This document shows positions 28,293 through 36,466 of a stretch of DNA of 64,000 nt, one piece after another. The notes under the pieces are model-generated. The model was not told the origin of the DNA, ran no database searches, and was given only the letters and a program-made list of their open reading frames with translations. The position numbers and the translations under genes were made by a program. Position 1 is the stretch's first letter, and each line of letters starts with the position of its first letter. This stretch comes from Devosia sp. 1566. GTDB taxonomy: Bacteria > Pseudomonadota > Alphaproteobacteria > Rhizobiales > Devosiaceae. Location: NCBI RefSeq assembly GCF_004005995.1, contig NZ_CP034767.1, positions 2,108,001 to 2,172,000 of the forward strand. Reading direction: 5' to 3'.

Positions 28293-28688
28293 TCAATTCA
28301 AATCGCGTGCATGAGCCTTGAGATCAGCAAGGCTCAGCCCGTCCAGCACCGCTTCATTGGTTGAGTGCATGAAGACGCGGGGCGCCTGCCCTGCTTCCAG
28401 CGCCTGTGCCCACCGCTCGGCCAGAAGGCACCAGCGGTCTCCCGCCTTGAGGCCGGGAAAGCCCCATTCGGGGCGGGGCGTGGACAGATCATTGCCCGCG
28501 CCTTTGGAGTAGGCGAGAAAGGCTTCGCTCGCCTCGATGCAGACCAGATGCCGGGCCACGCCGTCTGGGCCCGCGGCACAATAGCCGCTGCGGAAGAACC
28601 CCGTCAGCGGACTGGTGGAGCAGGGCTCGAGCGGTTCGCCGAGCACATTGCGCTCCCCCGCCCCTTCACCGAAATTGCGCGCGTTCAC
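28293..28688 (-). CDS. DUF2237 family protein
   Basis: A 131-residue protein of the DUF2237 family. The two signatures are clear: NVLGEPLEPCSTSPLTGFFRSGYC with paired Cys, and GNDLSTPRPEWGFPGLKAGDRWCLLAERW with a third Cys. The tail places the protein in the cytoplasm, and there is no signal sequence. The function of the family is unknown. The start is a GTG that overlaps the cckA stop by four bases (GTGA), so it is translationally coupled to cckA. Confidence 0.85.
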   Translation of the reverse strand: MNARNFGEGAGERNVLGEPLEPCSTSPLTGFFRSGYCAAGPDGVARHLVCIEASEAFLAYSKGAGNDLSTPRPEWGFPGLKAGDRWCLLAERWAQALEAGQAPRVFMHSTNEAVLDGLSLADLKAHARDLN

Positions 28689-31258
28689 TGCGCCTGGCCT
28701 TCGTCCAGCTTTTGCAGCACCTCTTTGACCTTGGAATTGATCTGGTCAAGCGAATAAGGCTTGGGCAGGAACTCGACGCTCTGGTCATCCTCGATATCGC
28801 GGCGCACGCTTTCCTCGGCATAACCCGACACAAAGATCACCTTGAGCCGCGGCATGGTCTTGCGCACATGCTTGAGCAGCGTCGGCCCATCCATCTCGGG
28901 CATCACCACGTCCGAAATCATCAGATCGATCTTGAACTCGAGCTCTTCGAGCACTTCAAGGGCTTCTTCGCCGCCATCGGCCTCGAACACCTCGTAGCCG
29001 GTCGCTCGCAATGCGCGCGCGGAGAATGCCCGCACGCTTTCCTCGTCCTCAACCAACAGGATACGCTCTTCGCCGGTCAGGTCCCGCACCGGCGCCGCCG
29101 CCGCGGCCACCTTCGCCGTTGCCTCGATCTCGGAGGGCACATAGCGCGGCAGGAAGATTTTGAACGTGGTGCCAACCCCGACGGTCGAGACCGGATAGAT
29201 GTAACCTTCGGTCTGCTTGATAATGCCGTAGACCGTCGACAACCCCAGCCCCGTGCCCTTGCCCAGCTCCTTGGTGGTGAAAAAGGGCTCGAAGATCTTG
29301 GTGAGCACTTCCTGGGTCATCCCGGTGCCGGTGTCCTGCACTTCGATCAACACATAATCGGCCGCCACCATGCCATCGAACTGCATGGCCTCGGCCTCGG
29401 CGCGGCTGACATTGCTGGTGCGAATGGTGATCGAACCACCATCGGGCATGGCGTCGCGCGCATTGACCACAAGGTTGATCACCACCTGTTCGAGCTGGAC
29501 GACATCGGCGCGCACCGGCCAGATATTGCGGCCGTGATCAACGCCCAGCGTGTTCTTGTCCCCGATCATCCGCTTGAGCAGCACGGTCAGATCGTCAACA
29601 ATCAGCGGCAGCTCAAGCACTTGCGGCCGCAGAGTTTGCCGTCGCGAGAACGCCAGCAACTGCCGTGTCAGCCCCGCTGCACGGTTGGCGTTCTGCTTGA
29701 TCTGCATCAGTTCGCTGAACGATGGATCGCCCGGCTTATGCTTGAGCAGCAGCAGATCGGAAAAGCCGATGATTGCGGTCAGCAAGTTGTTGAAATCATG
29801 CGCAACGCCGCCGGCGAGCTGTCCCACGGCCTGCATCTTCTGGCTTTGGGCAAACTGCGCCTCAAGCTTGCGCTGGTCGGTCATGTCGAGGGCATAGACA
29901 TTGACCTGCTCGGGCGAGCCCGACAGGGTTTCAGAGCCCGATAGATAAAGCCGCACGGCGTGCTCGCCTTCCGCGCTCAGCAACGCATCCACCGGCTCCA
30001 CTGCCGAGCGATGCGCCGAAGCATCGGCGATGGCGCGCGCAAAACGGTCGCGGCTGCCTTGGCCGATCAGGTCGATCAGCGGCTGCATTTCAAGGCTCTT
30101 TTCCTCACCCGACCAATGGAAGATGCGCCCAAATGGGGCATTGGTGCGGATAATCCGCCCTTCGCTGTCGAGCGTCGCGATTGCAAATGGCGTATCGTTG
30201 AAAAAGCGCGAGAACCGGATTTCCGCCGCCCGCAACGCTTCCTCGGTATCGGGCGCGCTGGTCATGTCGAGCACCAGGGTGCGCGTTTCGCCCAGTTCAC
30301 CGTCGGCCATGCGAGCCGCGCGATGCAGGAGACGCACCGGCAATGTTGTGCCGTTGCGGCGCACCAGGTCGATATCGATGATCTCGGTGCGGATTTCCCC
30401 GTCACCGCGACCACGCATCAACAACGTCGCGCCATCGCCATGCACCACGTCGCGCAGACTGAGCTGGCCGGCATTGAATTCAGCCAGATCGTAACCCAGC
30501 CAGTCGGCAAGGGTTGAGTTCAGATACTGGATCCGCCCACGCGCATCAGCCGAGAAAAAGCCCGCCGGCGAATGATCGAGATAATCGATCGCGCGCTGCA
30601 GATCGCGGAAAGCGCTTTCATTATTGTCGCGGTCGCGGGTGATGTCCTCGACCGTCCAGATCACCTTGGGCTTGGATTCGCCTTCGGTGACCGGCAATGG
30701 CCGCACTCCAACCCGGTACCAGAAGGCGCGATTGCTTTCGGCCTGGGACCCCCCCAGCCCCCCGATCAGGCGGATATCCTCCACCGCGCTGCGCCCGTCC
30801 TTGGCCGCGCGCGACAGGCGGTAAATCGCTTCGCTGGCATCGGATTGTCCGGCAAACAAGCGCGGCACGCCCACCGGAACCCCATTGTTGAGCGCCCCCG
30901 CAAAGCTGCCATAGTGCGCATTCACATAGGAAATGCGCCCATCCCGATCCGCCACCACCGCGCCAAAGGGCAGGCTGTCGACGATCGCGTGGGACGTGGT
31001 GCGCCGCTCCTCATTACCGGCAAAGCGGAACAGGCCCGCAGCCAGTCCAAACAGGCAGAACACGCCGACCACTGCCAGCATGCCCACAAAGGTCATCACC
31101 AGATCAAGCGGCACGTGATCACCGAACATCGCGTAGCCCACCGCCAGCGCCACCAGCGCCAGTCCCAGTGCCACAACGCGCCAGAGCCCGTATCCGCCCC
31201 GCCCCGAATCCACCAGCGGCTCGGGATAATTGTCATCCCGGATCGGCGTGACGGCCAT
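28685..31258 (-). CDS. cckA: Hybrid sensor histidine kinase CckA
   Basis: Cell-cycle hybrid kinase that, through ChpT, phosphorylates the master regulator CtrA. The 857 residues are arranged as in CckA: two membrane helices (residues about 24-46 and 53-75), PAS-type sensor domains (about 95-460), a HisKA domain with the phospho-acceptor His about 486 in GGVAHDFNNLLTAIIGFSDLLLL, the HATPase domain with LVVNARDAMPDGG and GTGLGLSTVYGI, and a C-terminal receiver with Asp about 783 in LMISDVVMPEMDGPTLL. AGGAGC precedes the ATG; an upstream in-frame extension of 52 codons is rejected. It stands just downstream of flhB, and CtrA-type boxes occur in the nearby flagellar spacers. Confidence 0.95.
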   Translation of the reverse strand: MAVTPIRDDNYPEPLVDSGRGGYGLWRVVALGLALVALAVGYAMFGDHVPLDLVMTFVGMLAVVGVFCLFGLAAGLFRFAGNEERRTTSHAIVDSLPFGAVVADRDGRISYVNAHYGSFAGALNNGVPVGVPRLFAGQSDASEAIYRLSRAAKDGRSAVEDIRLIGGLGGSQAESNRAFWYRVGVRPLPVTEGESKPKVIWTVEDITRDRDNNESAFRDLQRAIDYLDHSPAGFFSADARGRIQYLNSTLADWLGYDLAEFNAGQLSLRDVVHGDGATLLMRGRGDGEIRTEIIDIDLVRRNGTTLPVRLLHRAARMADGELGETRTLVLDMTSAPDTEEALRAAEIRFSRFFNDTPFAIATLDSEGRIIRTNAPFGRIFHWSGEEKSLEMQPLIDLIGQGSRDRFARAIADASAHRSAVEPVDALLSAEGEHAVRLYLSGSETLSGSPEQVNVYALDMTDQRKLEAQFAQSQKMQAVGQLAGGVAHDFNNLLTAIIGFSDLLLLKHKPGDPSFSELMQIKQNANRAAGLTRQLLAFSRRQTLRPQVLELPLIVDDLTVLLKRMIGDKNTLGVDHGRNIWPVRADVVQLEQVVINLVVNARDAMPDGGSITIRTSNVSRAEAEAMQFDGMVAADYVLIEVQDTGTGMTQEVLTKIFEPFFTTKELGKGTGLGLSTVYGIIKQTEGYIYPVSTVGVGTTFKIFLPRYVPSEIEATAKVAAAAAPVRDLTGEERILLVEDEESVRAFSARALRATGYEVFEADGGEEALEVLEELEFKIDLMISDVVMPEMDGPTLLKHVRKTMPRLKVIFVSGYAEESVRRDIEDDQSVEFLPKPYSLDQINSKVKEVLQKLDEGQAQ

Positions 31259-31465
31259 GTTCAAGCTCCTAGGTCTTCGGTCGCAAGGCTTTCGGACCGC
31301 TTCGCATGGTCTGGCACAGAGCCAGCTTACCAAGGCAATGCTTGGCTTTCGTTCGCAACGCAAGCGCGTACACCATCTGGCCGCCCGAATCAGGTGCCCA
31401 GAAAGGTTTAGCAAATGGTCTGCCGCGGGGGGAGATATTGCTTGTTATCAACAGGCTTGCCAGCC

Positions 31466-32551
31466 TCAGCGTGTTGGCCGCCACCCTGTGCTGGGGCGCA
31501 ATCGCATCACGAAGCCGATCACCTCCGCGACGGCCTTGAAGTGCTCGGCCGGAATGGGCTCATCGACTTCGACGCTCGCGAACAATGCCCGAGCTAGCGG
31601 CGGGTTCTCTACAATCGGCACATTGTGCTCGCCGGCCAGCGTGCGGATGCGCAGGGCCACCGCGTCAGCGCCCTTGGCAACGCAAAGCGGCGCTCGCATC
31701 GAGCGATCATATTTCAGCGCTACTGCAAAGTGCGTCGGATTGGTGACCACCACCGTGGCGTCAGGCACCGCGGCCATCATGCGCTTGCGCGAGCGCTCCT
31801 GGCGCAGTTGGCGGATGCGGCCCTTGACGTGCGGGTCGCCTTCCATCTGCTTGTATTCGTCCTTGGTTTCCTGGAGCGTCATCATCTGGCGCGTCCACCA
31901 TTTGCGGCGCACATAAACATAATCCGCCATGGCGATCAGCGTCACTACGGCCAGCGTCGCACCGAACACCTTGAGCCCGATATCCTGGAAGAATTGCAGG
32001 ATCAGCAGCGGGTCGGCCGTCATCATCGTGTCGAGCCGGTCGCGCTCGGGCCAAACGACACCCACCAGCACCGCTCCCACCAGTCCCAGCTTGACCAGCC
32101 CCTTGAGGAAGTTGACCAGCGCTTCCCCCGAAAACAGCCGCTTGAACCCCGCCAGCGGCGAAATCTTGGACAGTTTGGGCGTGATTGGCTCGGCCGAAAA
32201 CAGGAACCGATGCTGCACCAGATTGGCCACAACAGCGCAGAACGACAAGATCAGCAGCGGCACCATGATCGTGCCGACAAGCGCCAGCGCCAGCCCGTTG
32301 AAGAACGAGCCGAATGCGGGACCACCCAGCTCGTACCGATCGGCATTGGTGAGCAGCGTTTTGAGCGACCCCATCAAGCTGGCGCTGGTGGATGGCCCAA
32401 GCAGCGCAAACACCGCCGCCGAGCCCGCCAGCATGAACCAGGTGGTCACCTCCTGGCTCTTGGCCACGTCACCCTTTTTGTGCGCGTCCTCGAGCTTTTT
32501 GGCGGAAGGGTCTTCGGTTTTGCTGGATTTTTCGGGCGCCTCGTCCGACAT
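31466..32551 (-). CDS. flhB: Flagellar export switch protein FlhB
   Basis: Membrane subunit of the flagellar type III export gate that switches export from rod/hook to filament proteins. The 361 residues hold a charged N-terminal tail, four membrane helices and a cytoplasmic domain cut autocatalytically at the NPTH motif, here VVVTNPTHFAVALKYD at about residue 270. After cleavage residues, the tail continues to RPSTGWRPTR, rather short. It follows fliR by ten bases and closes the flgB-flgC-fliE-fliQ-fliR-flhB unit. Confidence 0.97.
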   Translation of the reverse strand: MSDEAPEKSSKTEDPSAKKLEDAHKKGDVAKSQEVTTWFMLAGSAAVFALLGPSTSASLMGSLKTLLTNADRYELGGPAFGSFFNGLALALVGTIMVPLLILSFCAVVANLVQHRFLFSAEPITPKLSKISPLAGFKRLFSGEALVNFLKGLVKLGLVGAVLVGVVWPERDRLDTMMTADPLLILQFFQDIGLKVFGATLAVVTLIAMADYVYVRRKWWTRQMMTLQETKDEYKQMEGDPHVKGRIRQLRQERSRKRMMAAVPDATVVVTNPTHFAVALKYDRSMRAPLCVAKGADAVALRIRTLAGEHNVPIVENPPLARALFASVEVDEPIPAEHFKAVAEVIGFVMRLRPSTGWRPTR

Positions 32552-32561
32552 CTGCCCGGCC

Positions 32562-33329
32562 CTAGCCCCGCCACATCGCCAGATGCTGCTCGAAGGCGCT
32601 GATATACCAGCCCATCATCATGGTCAGCAGCAAGGCAAAGAGGATCAATCCGACCATCACATTGGCGGGCATCAATACGAAAAACACCTGCAGCGCCGGC
32701 ATCAAGCGCGCCAGGATCCCCGCCCCCAGGTTGAACACGAGCCCAAATACAATAAACGGCGCCGACATCTGCACCCCGACCGTGAACGCCCCGCTCACCG
32801 TGCGGATCGCCAGTTGCGCCGCATCCTCCCACATCAGCGGATCGGTCGGGCTGAACAGGGTGTAGCTGTCATAGGTCGCGGCCAGCGCCACATGATGCAA
32901 ATCGGTGGCAAAGATCAGCGCCACGCCCACAAAAGAGAGAAAGGTGCCGAACACCGCGCCCTGGATGCCGCCCTGGGTAGGGTCGGCCGTCTGCGCCATG
33001 CTCATACCGGCATTGAAAGCCACGATCGCGCCCGCCACCTGCGTCGCCATCACCGTGATCCGGGCGATCGCGCCCAGGATAAGCCCAACCGCCAGTTCAT
33101 GAAACAGCAACGGCACGATGCCCATGATCCCTGTCGGCAGCGGCGGCATCTGCCCGGCCAGGAGCGGGTACAGCACCAGCGTAAACGCCAGCGCAAAACT
33201 GAGCCGCATCCGCGCCGGGATGGTTTGCTCCCCCAGCCCCGGCATCAGCATCAGAATGGCCCCGATCCGGGCAAACAGCAGCAGGTACACAAAGGCCATG
33301 TTGGGCAGCCAGTTGAGCGCGAGAGACAC
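32562..33329 (-). CDS. fliR: Flagellar biosynthesis protein FliR
   Basis: Membrane subunit of the flagellar export gate; with FliP and FliQ it builds the conical pore. It is 255 residues with about six hydrophobic segments and the family stretch MLMPGLGEQTIPARMRLSFALAFTLVLYP near the N-terminus. The start is GTG and lies one base after the fliQ stop, which suggests coupled translation. The C-terminal WYISAFEQHLAM is also family-like. Confidence 0.95.
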   Translation of the reverse strand: MSLALNWLPNMAFVYLLLFARIGAILMLMPGLGEQTIPARMRLSFALAFTLVLYPLLAGQMPPLPTGIMGIVPLLFHELAVGLILGAIARITVMATQVAGAIVAFNAGMSMAQTADPTQGGIQGAVFGTFLSFVGVALIFATDLHHVALAATYDSYTLFSPTDPLMWEDAAQLAIRTVSGAFTVGVQMSAPFIVFGLVFNLGAGILARLMPALQVFFVLMPANVMVGLILFALLLTMMMGWYISAFEQHLAMWRG

Positions 33330-33330
33330 C

Positions 33331-33597
33331 TCAACCGCCCACGATGATCATGTCGACGACCCGAGACATATAGGCCCCCATCTGCGCGCCCGCGAATGGC
33401 AGGGTCAGCAGCATGGTGATGAAGATCGCAATGATCTTGGGCACGAACACCAGGGTCTGCTCCTGGATCTGCGTCAGCGCCTGGAACAACGCGATCACCA
33501 CGCCCACCAGAAGCCCGACGATCATCATCGGCGCCGAAACAATGATCAGCGTCCAGATCCCATCGGTGGCAATGTCGAGAACTTCAGCGCCGGTCAT
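33331..33597 (-). CDS. fliQ: Flagellar biosynthesis protein FliQ
   Basis: Small export-gate protein, 88 residues with two membrane helices. The pattern SAPMMIVGLLVGVVIALFQALTQIQEQTLVFVPKI is the hallmark of FliQ. It is placed 91 bases after fliE and directly before fliR. The spacer to fliE carries no extra gene. Confidence 0.97.
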   Translation of the reverse strand: MTGAEVLDIATDGIWTLIIVSAPMMIVGLLVGVVIALFQALTQIQEQTLVFVPKIIAIFITMLLTLPFAGAQMGAYMSRVVDMIIVGG

Positions 33598-33688
33598 CGC
33601 TCTCTCGGGTCAGCGGCGAATCATGGCTCGCCCAAGCTGATCATAAGCCAGCTCGGTCGCTTCTGCTCAGCTTACCCTTGGTGCCGGC

Positions 33689-34012
33689 CTAGATCGGCAT
33701 CCGCATGATTTCTTCATAAGCCGAAATCACCCGGTCACGTACCGCTACCATGCTTTCGATCGCGATTTCCGTCTGCGAGATGGCTGTCACCATGTCCACC
33801 GGATTGGCTTTGCCATTGACCATGTCGATGGCCATCTGGTCCGAGGCTCGGCCGGTCTCCACCACGCCCTGGACGCTTTGCGCCAGCATCTGCGCAAAGT
33901 CCGGCGCGCCCGCCCCCTTGGCGAGCAGGTCGGTGCCGGGCTTGGCGGCCTGGCTGATCAGGCGCGAAGCATTGCCGTAGGCGGCGGTGGCGGCATTGAA
34001 CGGGATGGCCAT
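33689..34012 (-). CDS. fliE: Flagellar hook-basal body protein FliE
   Basis: Rod-base protein that joins the MS ring and export gate to the rod. The 107 residues have the FliE tail: FAQMLAQSVQGVVETGRASDQMAIDMVNGKANPVDMVTAISQTEIAIESMVAVRDRVISAYEEIMRMPI, shown here in part only as the key positions: the NPVDMVTAISQTEIAIE motif near residue 72 and the closing EIMRMPI. It follows flgC by 29 bases, in the normal flgB-flgC-fliE order. Confidence 0.95.
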   Translation of the reverse strand: MAIPFNAATAAYGNASRLISQAAKPGTDLLAKGAGAPDFAQMLAQSVQGVVETGRASDQMAIDMVNGKANPVDMVTAISQTEIAIESMVAVRDRVISAYEEIMRMPI

Positions 34013-34041
34013 GGGTGAACTTCTTGCTGAAGGGAAAAGAA

Positions 34042-34452
34042 CTAGCCGCGCAGGATGTCGAGCGTGCGCCCGAGCATCTGGCGGGTCACGGAAACGACGT
34101 TCAGATTGGCTTCATAGGTGCGCTGGGCCTCGCGCATATCCATGCTTTCGATCAACGGGTCGACATTGGGATATTGCACATAGCCGCTCTCGTCGGCGGC
34201 CGGATGGCCTGGCTCATAGCGGCTGTTGAAATCGCTCATGTCATAGGCAAGCTTGCCCACTTCCACGATGCGTGCCCCCGTCTCGTTGTCGAGCCCCACT
34301 TCAAAGGTGGGCACTCGCCGACGATAAGGCTCGTCCCCCGGCGCCTTGCCAGCCGAATCGGTGTTGGCAAGGTTTTCCGCGATGACGCGCATCCGCGCGG
34401 TCTGGGCATGCAGCCCCGTGGCGGCAATGCGGAGCGAGGCGTTGAAATCCAT
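34042..34452 (-). CDS. flgC: Flagellar proximal rod protein FlgC
   Basis: Proximal rod subunit, 136 residues. The N-terminal rod motif LRIAATGLHAQTARMRVIAENLANTDS and the C-terminal ANLNVVSVTRQMLGRTLDILRG are conserved in the axial family. YVQYPNVDPLIESMDMREAQRTYEANL is specific for FlgC. It starts 14 bases after the flgB stop. Confidence 0.97.
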   Translation of the reverse strand: MDFNASLRIAATGLHAQTARMRVIAENLANTDSAGKAPGDEPYRRRVPTFEVGLDNETGARIVEVGKLAYDMSDFNSRYEPGHPAADESGYVQYPNVDPLIESMDMREAQRTYEANLNVVSVTRQMLGRTLDILRG

Positions 34453-34466
34453 GAACCCTGATACTC

Positions 34467-34868
34467 CTAAGCCGATTTGCCGAGCGCGGTGCGAATGATC
34501 TTGATGCTCTTCTGGTAGAGCGAGGTGGCTGCCTGGTAATCCATCAGATTGGTGGTCACCTTCATCATCTCGTCTTCCAGCGTCACCCCGTTGCCTTCCG
34601 GCGTGATCTCGAAATTGGCCATGCGCTGGGCGCCAAAGCCCCCATTGCTGCTTGAAACGCTGAAATGGGTGGGCTGCGTCGCCGAAGTGACAATGCTGGC
34701 GGATGAGCTGGGACCCTGCGCCCCGAATTCGAACTGCGCTAAATCGCGGCCGCGATAGCCCGGCGTTTCCGCATTGGCAACGTTCTCGGCCAATAAGCCT
34801 TGACGGGCTTGGTGCCAGCGCATTTTGTCGGTCAAGGCATTAAAGACCGGCAGATCCATCAGGCCCAT
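34467..34868 (-). CDS. flgB: Flagellar proximal rod protein FlgB
   Basis: First proximal rod subunit, about 133 residues. The N-terminal MRWHQARQGLLAENVANAETPGYRGRDL is typical, as is the ending LMDYQAATSLYQKSIKIIRTALG. ATGs at 34877, 34868 and 34859 are all in frame; 34868 (MGLMDLPVF) is a compromise. It heads the flgB-flgC-fliE-fliQ-fliR-flhB unit, with a perfect CtrA-type box 53 bases upstream. Confidence 0.93.
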   Translation of the reverse strand: MGLMDLPVFNALTDKMRWHQARQGLLAENVANAETPGYRGRDLAQFEFGAQGPSSSASIVTSATQPTHFSVSSSNGGFGAQRMANFEITPEGNGVTLEDEMMKVTTNLMDYQAATSLYQKSIKIIRTALGKSA

Positions 34869-34899
34869 GGCCAGCAAACCCTTTAGGTGGGAGCGATGG

Positions 34900-34914
34900 G
34901 CAATTCTTGCCGGG
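34900..34914 (-). promoter_or_regulatory. FlbD/ftr-like palindrome before flgB
   Basis: On the minus strand CCCGGCAAGAATTGC, extended to GGCAA-GAA-TTGCC, a perfect inverted repeat. The same 15 bases occur before flgI (53725-53739), and a 13-of-15 copy before fliO (34992-35006). It resembles the ftr sites bound by the flagellar regulator FlbD in Caulobacter; that comparison is from memory. It lies about 32 bases before flgB and could also cover the -10 region (AAGAAT). Confidence 0.55.
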
Positions 34915-34920
34915 TCTATG

Positions 34921-34936
34921 GTTAACGTCGCGTTAA
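34921..34936 (-). promoter_or_regulatory. CtrA box before flgB
   Basis: On the minus strand this is a perfect TTAA-CGCGACG-TTAAC, the full CtrA consensus TTAA-N7-TTAAC. On the plus strand it reads TTAA-N7-TTAAT, so it may serve fliO as well. It is centred about 23 bases upstream of the AAGAAT hexamer, where CtrA boxes sit over the -35 region of class II flagellar promoters. Confidence 0.7.
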
Positions 34937-34991
34937 TCTGATTGTCGTCATAGCTCGTGCGGCCTCGTATTCGCTGCGATTGCAGCGTTTA

Positions 34992-35006
34992 CTCGGCAAG
35001 AATTAC
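34992..35006 (+). promoter_or_regulatory. FlbD/ftr-like element before fliO
   Basis: CTCGGCAAGAATTAC differs from the flgB and flgI copies at two of 15 positions and lies 32 bases before the fliO start. The flanking CGG...CCG keeps a palindromic form. Role inferred by comparison only. Confidence 0.45.
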
Positions 35007-35037
35007 CGCCGGCATAGCGGTTTGGAGGAGAATGATC

Positions 35038-35703
35038 ATGGGTTTCATCACCAGCATACTGGGCGACTCGGGAGCAACGCTCCTTACCGCCCTGTTCGCC
35101 CTGGGCGCGGTGCTGGTCCTGATCGTGCTTGCGGTATGGCTGCTCAAGTTCGTGTTTACCGCCACCGGCAAGCCTGCGCGCGCCGGCCGCGGCCCACGTC
35201 TGGGTGTGGTGGAAACCCTGCAGCTCGATGGCCGGCGCCAATTGCTCCTCGTTCGCCGCGACAATGTCGAACATCTCGTGCTGACCGGCGGCACCCAGGA
35301 CCTGCTGCTTGAAGCGGATATCCCGGTTGATGACCTTCCGACGCCGACGCGTCGTCCGGTCCCCGTGGTCCCCTCCCGCCGCACCCGGCCCGCGCCGGCG
35401 CCGCAGGCGGCCGCACCGGCAGTTGCTTCCCCCCCGGCGGCACCTGCTCCGGTGGCTCCTGTTGCAGCACCGCCCCCTTCCGCCATCGAGCGTTTGCGCG
35501 ATTTCGGCCGGGGCACTCAGCCCAAGCCAGTTTCCTTGCGCCACACCGGCCTGCTCAAGCCCGGCAGCAACGGCGACAATCACCCGGCGCATAACCCCGA
35601 CAATTCGGCTGCGCACCCGCTCGACTCAGCTAAAGAGAACACTGGGGCGAAGAGCAGGGAAAACGCGGAGAGTGTCGGCGGCACCACCAAAGGCGATCGA
35701 TAA
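35038..35703 (+). CDS. fliO: Flagellar biosynthesis protein FliO
   Basis: Membrane accessory protein that helps assemble the FliP ring. The 221-residue protein has one helix (residues about 15-38, LTALFALGAVLVLIVLAVWLLKFVF), then the FliO domain with RGPRLGVVETLQLDGRRQLLLVRRDNVEHLVLTGG, the most conserved stretch of the family. A long Pro/Ala/Arg-rich tail of over 100 residues follows. The ATG at 35038 has GGAGGAG seven bases upstream; one at 35032 is too close to it. Its 3' end overlaps fliP. Confidence 0.87.
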   Translation: MGFITSILGDSGATLLTALFALGAVLVLIVLAVWLLKFVFTATGKPARAGRGPRLGVVETLQLDGRRQLLLVRRDNVEHLVLTGGTQDLLLEADIPVDDLPTPTRRPVPVVPSRRTRPAPAPQAAAPAVASPPAAPAPVAPVAAPPPSAIERLRDFGRGTQPKPVSLRHTGLLKPGSNGDNHPAHNPDNSAAHPLDSAKENTGAKSRENAESVGGTTKGDR

Positions 35704-36463
35704 CCCGCAGCCAGGCCGGCGGCGGTTGCGCGCCGCTCATCTTCTTCCCCTCGCCAGCATCATCTTGCTGCTGGCGCCAAGCCTGGCATTTGGCCAGGAC
35801 GTCAACATTGATTTCGGCGACGATGCCAGCCTGACCGAGCGTGCCGTTCAGCTGATCGGCCTCGTCACGATTCTCGCGCTGGCGCCCTCTATCCTCGTCA
35901 TGGTGACGAGCTTCACCCGCATCGTCGTAGTGCTGTCGCTGCTGCGGACAGCCATTGGCCTGCAAACCGCTCCACCCAATTCGGTGATGGTGTCGCTAGC
36001 CCTGTTCCTCACCATCTTTGTCATGCAGCCAACGCTGCAGCAGACCTATGACCTGGGTATTGCTCCCCTCATTGCCGGGGAGATTGAAGCCCCCGAGGCC
36101 TTTGAGCTGGGCAGCGCCCCCATCCATGCGTTCATGCGCGCCAATGTGCGCGACAAGGATCTCGAGCTCTTCTACGACCTGACCGAAGCCGAACCTCCTG
36201 CTGATCCCGAAGCGATCTCGCTCCAGCTCCTGATCCCCGCCTTCATGATCTCCGAGTTGCGGCGCGCCTTCGAGATCGGCTTTCTGCTTTTCCTGCCCTT
36301 TGTCATCATCGACATGGTCGTAGCGTCGGTGCTGATGTCCATGGGCATGATGATGCTGCCGCCCGTGGTGATCTCGCTGCCCTTCAAGCTGATCTTTTTC
36401 GTTTTGGTGGACGGTTGGTATCTGGTCGCCGGATCGCTGGTGCGCAGCTTTGTCAGCGGCTAG
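35672..36463 (+). CDS. fliP: Flagellar biosynthesis protein FliP
   Basis: Main pore subunit of the flagellar export gate. The conserved part runs from the mature N-terminus QDVNIDFGDD through TSFTRIVVVLSLLRTAIGLQTAPPN, the FMRANVRD region, and the final helices ISELRRAFEIGFLLFLPFVIIDMVVASVLMSMGMMMLPPVVISLP. A cleavable signal (HLLPLASIILLLAPSLAFGQ) is expected, as in other FliP. No ATG is available; a GTG at 35672, 32 bases inside the fliO 3' end, gives 263 residues, and a TTG at 35726 is the alternative. It is convergent with the large secreted protein gene three bases away. Confidence 0.93.
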   Translation: MSAAPPKAIDNPQPGRRRLRAAHLLPLASIILLLAPSLAFGQDVNIDFGDDASLTERAVQLIGLVTILALAPSILVMVTSFTRIVVVLSLLRTAIGLQTAPPNSVMVSLALFLTIFVMQPTLQQTYDLGIAPLIAGEIEAPEAFELGSAPIHAFMRANVRDKDLELFYDLTEAEPPADPEAISLQLLIPAFMISELRRAFEIGFLLFLPFVIIDMVVASVLMSMGMMMLPPVVISLPFKLIFFVLVDGWYLVAGSLVRSFVSG

Positions 36464-36466
36464 TGC

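Noticed and set aside
28712..29944. Plus-strand frame of about 400 codons opposite cckA
   Set aside because: It covers the kinase and receiver domains of cckA and reads as a His/Leu/Gln-rich shadow.
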